Origin: JBCBZH01 sp039815415
GTDB taxonomy: Bacteria > Bacteroidota > Rhodothermia > Rhodothermales > Rubricoccaceae
Reading direction: 5' to 3'
Length of the DNA stretch: 14,974 bases
NCBI GenBank assembly: GCA_039815415.1
Contig: JBCBZH010000082.1
Span: forward strand, 1 to 14,974
Shown: positions 1 to 6,648 of the stretch, piece after piece
Layout of the letters: each line of letters starts with the position of its first letter
Position numbering within the stretch: position 1 is the stretch's first letter
Program-made: the position numbers and the translations under genes
The notes under the pieces: model-generated
Seen by the model: only the letters and a program-made list of their open reading frames with translations
What the model was told of the DNA's origin: nothing
The model's database searches: none

Positions 1-46
1 CGCGACATAACAAGCAGTTTTGGTGGCACCCTTCTGGCGACAGAAT

Positions 47-2302
47 CTAGCGCTGACGCCGTTTGCGGCTGGCCCTGCGGGCGCGCTGCTTGGCCTGTTG
101 ACGCGCTTTCGACCGGTTTCGCTTTTGCTGCTCAGCGCGCTTCTTCTGGGAGAATCGACTGCTCTCGCTCTCGCCTGGCGCATCCTCAAACAGAAGGTCG
201 ATGCGCCTCGATTCGGGATCCGCAGCCACGATCTTCACCATGCAGGCGTCACCGGTCTGGATGCGGCGGCCCGTGTTGCGACCGATCAGCGCGTAGCGGT
301 TGGGGTCGTACTCCCAGTAGTCGCCGCCCATCTCTCGGACGTGGACGAGGCCCTCCGTGAGAATGGCTTTCATCTCGACGAAGACGCCGAACTTGGTTAC
401 CCCCACGACCACACCGTCGAACACGTCGCCAAGGTGTTGGGCGGCGTACTCGACCTGCTTCAGCTTCACCGACTCACGCTCTGCCTCGGTCGCCTCGCGC
501 TCGCGGCCCGAGCAGTGCTTGGCCTGCGCTTCCAGCGTTTCTTCATCCGGCGCCGTTCCCGCACCCGACACGTAGCGCTTCATGAGCCGGTGCACGATCA
601 GGTCGGGGTAGCGGCGGATCGGGCTGGTGAAGTGGGCGTAGTGTGTGAACCCCAGCCCATAGTGACCGATGTTGTGGGGCGAGTAGATTGCTTTCGACAT
701 GGACCGGATGGCGGCCTGCTCGATCACTGGCGCCTCGGGCTTGCCTTTGACCTGTTTCAGCAGTCCGTTGAGCGCCGCGCGCTTCACGGTTCCGCCGTCG
801 TTCTTGAGCGTGTAGCCGAAGGGCCGCACGTAGTCCGCCAGCGCGGCGATGCGCTCGCCGTCGGGCACGTCGTGGATGCGGTAGACGAGCGGCTTGTTGC
901 GCTTGGAGGCCTCTTGCGCCACAGCCCGATTGGCAAGCAGCATGAACTCCTCGATCATCCGGTTGGTCGCCTTTCGCTCCTTCACGGTTATGTCGATGGG
1001 CTCTCCGGCCTCGTTCAGCTCCACCCGAACCTCAGGCACGTCGAAGTCGATGGCGCCCTCGGCCATGCGCTTCTTCGTGAGGGCCTTCGCCAGCTCGCCC
1101 GCGCGGCGCACCTCGTCGGCGAGGGGATGGTCTTTGCCGTCAAGCACGTCCTGGGCACCCTCGTAGGTGAACCGCTCTTTCGAGTGGATGACCGTCTCCA
1201 CGAACCGGTGCGAGTGCACATTGCCGCCACCGTCCACGGTCAGGATGCACGAGTATGCCAGCTTGTCCTCGCGCGGGCGCAGCGAGCAGACGCCGTTGGA
1301 GAGCACCTCGGGGAGCATCGGGATGACACGGTCCACGAGGTAGGTGCTCGTGGCGCGGGCGTAGCCCTCCTGATCGATGGCACCGCCTTCGGTGACGTAG
1401 TGGCTCACATCAGCGATGTGGACACCCACCTCCAGCATCCCATCGCCGAGGTCGCGGGTGTGGATGGCATCGTCGAAGTCCTTGGCATCGACCGGGTCGA
1501 TGGTGAAGATAGGCAGGTCGCGCAGGTCCTCCCGTCGGGCGATCTCCTCGGTGGTGATGCCGATGTCGATGCGCGCGGCGGCCTGCTCCACCTCCGCCGG
1601 GAAGTCCGCGGGAGCGCCGTGGGCCATCGCCAGCGCGAGCACGTCCACACCCGGCTCGCCCGCCTTGCCGAGGATCTGCAAGACCGTGCCCTCGGGCGCG
1701 GCCTTGGGATCGTCGAACGCATCGATGGAGACGACCACCTTGTCGCCGGGCTCCGCGCCGTTGCGGTCGTCGCGGGCGACGTAGACATCGTGGCGGAGGC
1801 GGTTGTCATCCGGCTTCACCCATCCGGAGCGGCCCGTGATGGTGAACGTCCCGACAGTCTGGGCGCGGCCTCGTTCGAGCACGTCCAGCACCTCGGCCTC
1901 ACGAAGCTGGTCTGAAGGGCGCCCTCGCTGGTCCGCCGCCAGCCCGACGCGGACGCGGTCACCGTCGAGTGCCGTGAACGTCCGATTGGCGCGCACGAAG
2001 ACCTCCGTCCCCTTGAGCGGCTCCGGCGCATCGAGCGAGACGAAGCCGTGGCCCTGGGCCGTGATCTGGATGATGCCGGTCGCGCGGCCTGGCGTGACGG
2101 CCTTGCGGTGCTGCACGCGGTTGCCCTTGGCCGTCGCCACAGCTTTCTCCTCGCGCAGTGTGTCGAGGGTTGCCAGAAACTCCTGGTAGGTGTCGTTGTC
2201 TCGGATGTTCAATGCCCGAGAAATCTCTTTGGCCCGGTAGGCGCGGTTGCCGTGGTTCTTGAGGAAGGACAGGATCTGGTCGCGGAGGGGGCGTTCGGCC
2301 AT
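47..2302 (-). CDS. rnr: Ribonuclease R (3'-5' exoribonuclease)
   Basis: The predicted product is a 751-residue RNase II/R-family exoribonuclease that degrades structured RNA from the 3' end in the cytoplasm. Seen in order: an N-terminal winged-helix-like segment (about 1-65), cold-shock OB folds (about 70-210), the RNB catalytic domain (about 255-575), an S1 domain (about 627-705) and a Lys/Arg-rich tail (718-751). The RNB motif DPVDAKDFDDAI has the four metal-binding aspartates D269, D275, D277 and D278, matching D272/D278/D280/D281 of E. coli RNase R. The second signature, HFTSPIRRYPDLIVHR, is at 557-572. The basic tail and length separate it from RNase II. The frame stays open for 93 codons upstream, but that stretch is low-complexity repeat translation, so the ATG before AERPLRDQI is chosen. 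No Shine-Dalgarno sequence is visible. It is transcribed divergently from the dsbD-like gene. The core motif CGCCAGCTCG occurs inside it at 1088-1097. Confidence 0.96.
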   Translation of the reverse strand: MAERPLRDQILSFLKNHGNRAYRAKEISRALNIRDNDTYQEFLATLDTLREEKAVATAKGNRVQHRKAVTPGRATGIIQITAQGHGFVSLDAPEPLKGTEVFVRANRTFTALDGDRVRVGLAADQRGRPSDQLREAEVLDVLERGRAQTVGTFTITGRSGWVKPDDNRLRHDVYVARDDRNGAEPGDKVVVSIDAFDDPKAAPEGTVLQILGKAGEPGVDVLALAMAHGAPADFPAEVEQAAARIDIGITTEEIARREDLRDLPIFTIDPVDAKDFDDAIHTRDLGDGMLEVGVHIADVSHYVTEGGAIDQEGYARATSTYLVDRVIPMLPEVLSNGVCSLRPREDKLAYSCILTVDGGGNVHSHRFVETVIHSKERFTYEGAQDVLDGKDHPLADEVRRAGELAKALTKKRMAEGAIDFDVPEVRVELNEAGEPIDITVKERKATNRMIEEFMLLANRAVAQEASKRNKPLVYRIHDVPDGERIAALADYVRPFGYTLKNDGGTVKRAALNGLLKQVKGKPEAPVIEQAAIRSMSKAIYSPHNIGHYGLGFTHYAHFTSPIRRYPDLIVHRLMKRYVSGAGTAPDEETLEAQAKHCSGREREATEAERESVKLKQVEYAAQHLGDVFDGVVVGVTKFGVFVEMKAILTEGLVHVREMGGDYWEYDPNRYALIGRNTGRRIQTGDACMVKIVAADPESRRIDLLFEDAPGESESSRFSQKKRAEQQKRNRSKARQQAKQRARRASRKRRQR

Positions 2303-2357
2303 GCGTTTGGCTGGGGTGAGAGCGTGGTACCGATGCGTCGTGCGGTTGTTCGGTCGC

Positions 2358-2392
2358 GGGCCAGTGGCCAGTAGGGAGTGGGCAGTAGCAGA
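2358..2392. repeat. Degenerate heptamer tandem array, left arm
   Basis: Five consecutive 7-base units can be read: GGGCCAG, TGGCCAG, TAGGGAG, TGGGCAG, TAGCAGA. The period and the TGG/CAG theme recur in reverse complement at 2541-2582. The pattern resembles the short tandem heptamer repeats known from cyanobacterial spacers. The similarity is one of form, not proven homology. Confidence 0.6.
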
Positions 2393-2401
2393 TGCGGTCG
2401 T

Positions 2402-2413
2402 TCGCCAGCTCGA
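2402..2413 (+). repeat. Perfect TCGCCAGCTCGA dodecamer (spacer copy)
   Basis: This is an exact copy of the over-represented 12-mer, between the heptamer array and the purine-rich tract, upstream of rnr. It has no inverted partner within 50 bases. Confidence 0.85.
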
Positions 2414-2540
2414 GGCAAGCGAGGGGGAAAGATGAGGGTGGGGAGGAAGGAAAGGGCGGAAATGTGGGAGAGGCTCTGTCCATACCCTCCATTCCTTCCA
2501 CACTCTCCGCCCTGGAATCGCACGGGTCACGGGCTGGCGG

Positions 2541-2582
2541 CCCTCTGCCACTGGCCATTGCCCACTCACCACTGGCCCCACG
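2541..2582. repeat. Degenerate heptamer tandem array, right arm
   Basis: Six 7-base units: CCTCTGC, CCACTGG, CCATTGC, CCACTCA, CCACTGG, CCCCACG. They are the reverse-complement style of the units at 2358-2392. The two arrays can therefore pair as the outer arms of a large imperfect inverted repeat of about 225 bases. Confidence 0.6.
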
Positions 2583-2585
2583 CCG

Positions 2586-2620
2586 TCGCCAGCTCGAAGC
2601 AGGCCCCATCGAGCTGGCGA
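2586..2620. repeat. Perfect inverted pair of the dodecamer (12-bp stem, 11-base loop)
   Basis: TCGCCAGCTCGA at 2586-2597 and its exact reverse complement TCGAGCTGGCGA at 2609-2620 are separated by 11 bases. They would form a perfect 12-bp hairpin about 100 bases upstream of the dsbD-like start. The location between divergent genes makes a simple gene-end terminator unlikely. It could be a leader attenuator, a protein site or an uptake-signal pair. Confidence 0.85.
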
Positions 2621-2720
2621 GCATCGCTGGGTCGGTTACCTCGTCAACCCTCGGCCAAAACGTTGCATGCAAGCACCTGCGGCCTTCGTCCGTCGTTTCT
2701 TTCCCCATCCGACTGCTGCC

Positions 2721-4922
2721 ATGTCTCGACTCAAGTTCCTGTTCGCCTTCCTCGCTCTCGTGCTGGCCGCCCCAGCGCAGGCGCAGACCGAGTGCCCCGA
2801 CGATGACGCCAGCCCGTGCTCCAACGCCACGCTTGTAGCAGATCAGGATGCCGTCGAGCCAGGATCAGCGTTCGATGTTGCGCTACGCATTGAGATCGAG
2901 CCGAAGTGGCATGTCTACTGGGAGAATCCAGGGGATTCAGGGTTGCCGGTTCAGATCGAGTGGGACGTGCCGGAGAGCATCCGCATCGAGCCGCTCCAGA
3001 ACCCGTTTCCTGAGCGCATCGACATCGCTGGACTGACCTCCTACGCCTTCGAGGACGAGGCCCAGCTTCTCGCGCGCGTGGCTGTCCCAGAGGACTTCGT
3101 CGGCGACGAGCTGGTGCTTGGCGGGCTGGCAACGTGGCTCATCTGTGCCGACATCTGCCTCCAGGCCGAGCAGGAGGTGTCGCTCACGATTCCGATTGGA
3201 ACGCCAACCAACGCCGACCAACTTGCGGCAGCTCGCGCACTTCTGCCGGTTCAGGCGGAGGGGTGGAGCGCCAGCGCGAGCCCCGAAGACAGCTCGGTCG
3301 TGCTGCGTCTGACTCCCCCGCAGGCGTGGGCGGGATCTCTAGAAGATGCCCAGTTCTTCCCAGTCGAAGAAGGCGTCCTCAACCATGCTGCCCCTCAGAC
3401 GTTCGCTGAGCGCCGCGGCGTGTGGAGCGTCGGGCTGATGCCGTCGCCCATCGCGGGTGGCTCGCTGGACCGCATCCGAGGCGTACTCGTGGCTGCGGAT
3501 GGACAGCAGCTCGTCGGCGACGCGCGCGCCATTGAGATCGATGCCATCGTGGCCGAGCCTTCGCCGGTGCAGGGTCCGCAATCGGCCACGCTTGGACTGG
3601 GATGGGCGCTGCTGTTCGCGCTGGGTGGCGGGCTCATCCTCAACCTGATGCCGTGCGTCTTCCCGATCCTGAGCATCAAGGTGCTCGGCTTCGCCGAAGG
3701 CAAAGACAACGCGACGCTTCGGCGCAACGGGCTGGCATTCGGTGCCGGCGTGCTGGTGTCGTTTTGGGTTCTTGCCGGGGCGCTGCTCGCGTTTCGGGCC
3801 GCCGGAGCTGGGCTCGGGTGGGGGTTCCAGCTTCAAAGCCCGCCCATCGTGGCCGCGCTGGCAGCGTTGATGGTGTTGATCGGGCTGAATCTGCTCGGCG
3901 TGTTTGAGATCGGCAACGGGCTGGCGTCGGCGGGGGCACGGGCAGATCAGAAGTCGGGCCGCAGCGGTGCGTTTCTCTCAGGCGTGCTTGCAACCATCGT
4001 GGCGACGCCCTGCACCGCGCCGTTTATGGGCGCCGCGCTAGGCTACGCGATTGCAGCACCCGTCACCAGCTCGTTGCTGGTGTTTACGGCGCTCGGCGTC
4101 GGGATGGCACTGCCCTACGTGCTGCTCTCCTACTTCCCGAAGTGGACCGAACGACTCCCGCGCCCTGGTGCCTGGATGGTGACGCTCCGGCAGGCCCTCG
4201 CCTTCCCGATGTTCGCGACGGCCGTGTGGCTGCTCTGGGTGTTCGGCTTGCAGGTCGGCATGAATGGTGTCGCGCTGCTGCTGATGGCGCTGGTGTTGCT
4301 CGCGCTGGCGACGTGGTTCATCGGTCACTGGCCTGCGCACAGCGCCAGCTCGAAGACGCGCACGATCACACGAGGGCTCGCGGTGCTTTCAGGGGTTGCA
4401 GCCCTCGCGCTGGCGATTCCTGCAGCGAGTGGCGGGGCTGGGACGGGAGTCGTCTTGAATGGTCAGCCTCGCGTTCTGCAAGGCGGAGGGACGTCAATTG
4501 CCATTGGAACGTCAGATAGCGAGCTGGCGGCTCTCGGTCTCGGAACCGGGGAGGGCGACTGGCTTCCGTTTACATCCGCCTCTGTCGATCAGATGGTCGC
4601 CGACGGCCAGCCGGTGTTTATCGACTTCACGGCGGCGTGGTGCCTCACGTGCCAGGTCAACAAGAAAACGACTCTCCACACCGACGCCGTGGACGAGGCC
4701 TTCGAGCGGCACGGCGTCACCCGCGTTCGGGCCGATTGGACCAACCGCAACCCGGATATCACAGCCATGCTGGATCGGTTCGGGCGCAGCGGCGTTCCGT
4801 TCTACGTCTTGTACCCCGGCGGTGACGCCGAGCCGATCCTGCTCCCGGAAACGCTGACGCCCGGGATCGTCATCGATGCGCTGGCGTCTCTCCCTGCCGG
4901 ATCCCCTACAGCTTCTCTCTGA
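2721..4922 (+). CDS. dsbD: DsbD-family thiol:disulfide reductase
   Basis: The predicted product has 733 residues and is an inner-membrane electron carrier moving reducing power from cytoplasmic thioredoxin to periplasmic thiol proteins. Seen in order: signal peptide (1-22, ends AQA), an N-terminal DsbC/nDsbD-like beta domain (about 40-275) with WHVYWENPGDSG at 63-74 and the cysteine pair WLICADICLQ (C142, C146), then about eight hydrophobic segments (about 290-570). The key membrane cysteines are in LNLMPCVFP (C312) and ATPCTAPF (C431). A C-terminal thioredoxin domain (about 610-730) has WCLTC (C641, C644) and cis-proline GVPF. All three redox modules are intact, with E. coli-like architecture. 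Two extra N-terminal cysteines (C25, C33) have no obvious role. The ATG is chosen because the signal peptide follows it directly; an in-frame ATG 18 codons upstream (2667) would bury the signal. The neighbour 3 bases downstream is a probable redox partner. The core motif lies inside the gene at 4343-4352 and 4520-4529. Confidence 0.94.
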   Translation: MSRLKFLFAFLALVLAAPAQAQTECPDDDASPCSNATLVADQDAVEPGSAFDVALRIEIEPKWHVYWENPGDSGLPVQIEWDVPESIRIEPLQNPFPERIDIAGLTSYAFEDEAQLLARVAVPEDFVGDELVLGGLATWLICADICLQAEQEVSLTIPIGTPTNADQLAAARALLPVQAEGWSASASPEDSSVVLRLTPPQAWAGSLEDAQFFPVEEGVLNHAAPQTFAERRGVWSVGLMPSPIAGGSLDRIRGVLVAADGQQLVGDARAIEIDAIVAEPSPVQGPQSATLGLGWALLFALGGGLILNLMPCVFPILSIKVLGFAEGKDNATLRRNGLAFGAGVLVSFWVLAGALLAFRAAGAGLGWGFQLQSPPIVAALAALMVLIGLNLLGVFEIGNGLASAGARADQKSGRSGAFLSGVLATIVATPCTAPFMGAALGYAIAAPVTSSLLVFTALGVGMALPYVLLSYFPKWTERLPRPGAWMVTLRQALAFPMFATAVWLLWVFGLQVGMNGVALLLMALVLLALATWFIGHWPAHSASSKTRTITRGLAVLSGVAALALAIPAASGGAGTGVVLNGQPRVLQGGGTSIAIGTSDSELAALGLGTGEGDWLPFTSASVDQMVADGQPVFIDFTAAWCLTCQVNKKTTLHTDAVDEAFERHGVTRVRADWTNRNPDITAMLDRFGRSGVPFYVLYPGGDAEPILLPETLTPGIVIDALASLPAGSPTASL

Positions 4923-4925
4923 CCC

Positions 4926-5600
4926 ATGCGCCTTTTCCTGTGCCTCGGGCTGGCGATCTCCCTCGCTGCCTGCGCGTCCCCCGAAGACCCTCAGCCCGCG
5001 GCTGACGCCGAGACGGTTGTCGCCGAAGAGACCTCGCCCGCCGTGGCTGGGCCTGAGCCTGGCAGCACAGCTCCCGACTTCACGCTGGTAGACACCAGCG
5101 GAGAAACCCACACCCTGAGCGACTATCAGGGCAATGTGGTGGTCCTGGAATGGCTTAACTACGATTGCCCATTCGTCGGCAAGCACTACGGCAGCGGCAA
5201 CATGCAGGCCCTCCAGCAGCAGGCCGAACAGGACGACGTGGTCTGGCTTTCCATCGTGTCCTCCGCTCCGGGAGAGCAGGGGCACTTCCCGCCCACCGAG
5301 ATGAACGCTCGGTCCGAGCAGGAGGGAGGCCGCCAGCTCGCCATCTTGATGGACGAGAGCGGGGAGGTGGGCCGCCTCTACGACGCGCTGACGACGCCCC
5401 AGATGGTGGTGATCGACCGCGACGGCATGGTGACCTACAACGGCGCCATCGATGACACGCCGAGCACCGACCAAGCCGATATCGAGACGGCGCAGAACTA
5501 CCTGACACCTGCCGTTACGGCTACGCTCGCAGGGGACCCCGTCGAGACCGCCCGGACGACGCCCTACGGCTGCTCCGTCAAGTACGCCGACGAGGTGTAG
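4926..5600 (+). CDS. Redoxin / AhpC-TSA-like lipoprotein
   Basis: The predicted product is 224 residues. An N-terminal lipoprotein signal ends in LAAC (C16), so it is probably anchored in an envelope membrane. A short linker (about 20-45) leads to a thioredoxin-fold redoxin domain (about 46-205): GSTAPDFTLVDTSG, then WLNYDCPFVGKHY with a lone cysteine C81 in place of CxxC, WLSIVSSAPGEQG, cis-Pro in TTPQM (P158), and a C-terminal PYGCSVKY with a second cysteine C216. The C81/C216 arrangement suggests a two-cysteine thiol cycle (inference). Its substrate (peroxide, protein thiols or a metallochaperone role) cannot be read from sequence. The start lies 3 bases after the dsbD-like stop, so the two are almost certainly co-transcribed, and DsbD is the natural reductant. 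A strong hairpin 12 bases after the stop closes the operon. Confidence 0.88.
   Translation: MRLFLCLGLAISLAACASPEDPQPAADAETVVAEETSPAVAGPEPGSTAPDFTLVDTSGETHTLSDYQGNVVVLEWLNYDCPFVGKHYGSGNMQALQQQAEQDDVVWLSIVSSAPGEQGHFPPTEMNARSEQEGGRQLAILMDESGEVGRLYDALTTPQMVVIDRDGMVTYNGAIDDTPSTDQADIETAQNYLTPAVTATLAGDPVETARTTPYGCSVKYADEV
5331..5340 (+). repeat. Core motif CGCCAGCTCG inside the redoxin gene
   Basis: A decamer core copy read in the coding frame as Arg-Gln-Leu. Both flanking bases differ from the 12-mer consensus. Confidence 0.6.
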
Positions 5601-5611
5601 CTGTCATCTCC

Positions 5612-5646
5612 GTCGCCAGCTCGAGGGATAGCCTCGAGTTGGTGAC
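5612..5646 (+). terminator. Hairpin built on the dodecamer, probable operon terminator
   Basis: A 15-bp stem (5612-5626 with 5632-5646) and a 5-base loop start 12 bases after the redoxin stop. The left arm contains perfect TCGCCAGCTCGA (5613-5624). The right arm carries TCGAGTTGGTGA, whose two changes become G-U pairs in RNA transcribed from the plus strand, so the RNA stem is unbroken. There is only a weak T-run afterwards (CTTCT), so termination may be inefficient or factor-dependent. Confidence 0.7.
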
Positions 5647-5727
5647 CTTCTGTGCTGGCCGACCCCTCACCCAGCCAAGTCGTCTAGAAAGGCTGTATGG
5701 GGGTATGGAGCCACTCGTTCCTGCAGA

Positions 5728-5754
5728 GTCATCCGGAGCTTGTCGAAGCATCTC
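5728..5754. repeat. Fragment of a dispersed GAGCTTGTCGAAG-type repeat
   Basis: GTCATCCGGAGCTTGTCGAAG and the following ATCTC match the form of the very common bacterial intergenic repeat GTCATxCTGAGCTTGTCGAAGxATCTC. Only one half is present, so it looks like a decayed or partial copy. Confidence 0.55.
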
Positions 5755-5762
5755 GGCCCTCT

Positions 5763-5904
5763 TGCTCTGTTGAGAAGCTCAGCCCTCCCCCTGTCGTCAT
5801 TCCCGCGCAGGCGGGAATCCATACGGCGATGGAGCTTCGCGCTGACGTTGCATGGGTCCCCGCCTGCGCGGGGATGACTTGAATTTGAGTTTCTCAACAG
5901 AGCA
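5763..5904. mobile_element. MITE-like element with terminal inverted repeats
   Basis: TGCTCTGTTGAGAA (5763-5776) and its exact reverse complement (5891-5904) bound a 142-base segment. Extending inward to 20 bases still gives 18 matches. Inside is a REP-like hairpin pair. It has no coding capacity. Flanks read GGCCCTCT and GGCGCCTCT, similar but not a clean target-site duplication. Transposition is an inference from structure only. Confidence 0.55.
5796..5878. repeat. REP-like hairpin pair (GTCATTCCCGCGC...GCGCGGGGATGAC)
   Basis: Two 25-base blocks (5796-5820 and 5854-5878) are each locally palindromic (CCCGCGCAGGCGGG; CCCCGCCTGCGCGGGG). They are also near-perfect reverse complements of each other, separated by 33 bases. 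The outer ends read GTCAT and ATGAC. This matches the widespread family of bacterial intergenic palindromes with CGCGCAGGCG stems. Confidence 0.8.
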
Positions 5905-5922
5905 GGCGCCTCTCTGGTGGTC

Positions 5923-5934
5923 TCGAGCTGGCGT
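5923..5934 (-). repeat. Near-perfect dodecamer copy (11/12)
   Basis: TCGAGCTGGCGT differs from the reverse-complement consensus only at the last base. It lies 19 bases outside the MITE-like element in the same spacer. Confidence 0.7.
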
Positions 5935-6008
5935 CCCGCGCGCCGAGATCTTGGGCCGATTTGGAGAGACGGCCTCTGGCGACAGAGCCCCGCCCTCTCC
6001 CGAGGCCG

Positions 6009-6644
6009 CTACGGCCCCTTCACGCCCAGAATGGGGCCGCTGGCGCGGAGCGTGACCGTGAGGGAGTCGCGAGTGCGGTTGCGCCAGAACCACCCGTGGT
6101 TGCCGTCGAAGGCGGCCACGAGCACGCCCTCGTCTGATGGGACGCTCGTGGCCCGGCCATAGCCGTGGTAGGAGATTGGCGCGACGCCGTTATCGGGGTC
6201 GCCGGGCCCGTCGGCGTGGGTGTCGTAGTTCACGACGCCGCGGTCGGTTTGCCACGCATAGGTGAGGCGGCTGCCCTCGTCCAGAACAAACTTGACCTCT
6301 TTGCCCGCGCCGGGCGCGAGATCGATGCGGAGGGTCTGCTCGGCCTCTGGCGTTGCGGTGGAGTCCGCCGTGAGAGAATCGGGCGCCGCACTGCCAGAGG
6401 GTCGGGGCGCAGCGGCGAGCGCAGCCTCTTCGGCCTCGGCTTCTTGCGCGAGCTGCACCTTGATCCGGCCCATCTCGGTGAGGCCGAAGACGCCGCCGAT
6501 GCCGGTCGGGTCCACGCCGTACTCCGCCGGAAGGATAAATCCGACGAGGACGACGCCGGCGGCGACGAGCGCGATGATGGTGGAGCGGACAAGCGCGCGT
6601 GGCGAGGGAAGCTCGGCGCCCGGGGGAGGGGTGACGTTGGACAC
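6009..6644 (-). CDS. Small membrane-anchored protein next to HupE-type gene
   Basis: The predicted product is 211 residues. It has a short cytoplasmic N-terminus, one transmembrane helix (about 19-39, ending ILPAEYGVDPTG), an Ala/Glu/Ser/Pro-rich low-complexity linker (about 63-102) and a beta-rich C-terminal domain (about 103-211) with the motif GNHGWFWRNR at 181-190. The layout is that of proteins annotated as 'transmembrane anchor protein' beside HupE/UreJ genes; this is recalled family knowledge, not a search result. The start is GTG, 4 bases after the upstream hupE-like stop, so the pair is translationally close and probably forms one functional unit. A role as an envelope-side accessory to the HupE-like protein is an inference. 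No enzyme motif is seen. Confidence 0.75.
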   Translation of the reverse strand: MSNVTPPPGAELPSPRALVRSTIIALVAAGVVLVGFILPAEYGVDPTGIGGVFGLTEMGRIKVQLAQEAEAEEAALAAAPRPSGSAAPDSLTADSTATPEAEQTLRIDLAPGAGKEVKFVLDEGSRLTYAWQTDRGVVNYDTHADGPGDPDNGVAPISYHGYGRATSVPSDEGVLVAAFDGNHGWFWRNRTRDSLTVTLRASGPILGVKGP

Positions 6645-6648
6645 GAGA

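Larger units (their letters stand above)
2303..2720. other. Divergent intergenic spacer rnr / dsbD-like gene
   Basis: This 418-base spacer must hold the promoters of both flanking genes. No convincing -33/-7 Bacteroidota promoter was found by eye. It contains two opposed arrays of degenerate 7-base units (2358-2392 and 2541-2582), a purine-rich then pyrimidine-rich stretch between them (about 2420-2515), one perfect TCGCCAGCTCGA at 2402-2413 and a perfect inverted pair of it at 2586-2620. Open frames here translate only to repeat-derived, Arg/Pro/Ser-rich sequence and are not called genes. Confidence 0.8.
5601..6008. other. Convergent intergenic spacer rich in palindromic repeats
   Basis: 408 bases between two convergent genes. 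It holds the dodecamer-based hairpin (5612-5646), a REP-like fragment (5728-5754), a 142-base element with terminal inverted repeats enclosing a REP hairpin pair (5763-5904), and an 11/12 dodecamer match at 5923-5934. From 5935 to 6008 only short GC-rich sequence is seen, with GGCCTC/GAGGCC half-palindromes near the stop of the leftward gene. No credible gene. Confidence 0.8.

Noticed and set aside
20..1915. Long open frame (631 codons) on the plus strand opposite rnr
   Set aside because: It is the antisense shadow of a well-conserved RNase R in high-GC DNA; the translation is His/Val/Arg/Asp-rich with no recognisable domain.
2303..2581. 93-codon N-terminal extension of rnr
   Set aside because: It translates the heptamer arrays and purine tract and ends before a normal RNase R N-terminus, so it is read as spacer.
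2358..2582. CRISPR array
   Set aside because: Units are only 7 bases, degenerate and contiguous, with no direct repeats of 23-50 bases or unique spacers, and no cas gene.
5763..5904. Small RNA gene
   Set aside because: The fold is explained by REP-like palindromes and terminal inverted repeats; no promoter or terminator marks a separate transcript.
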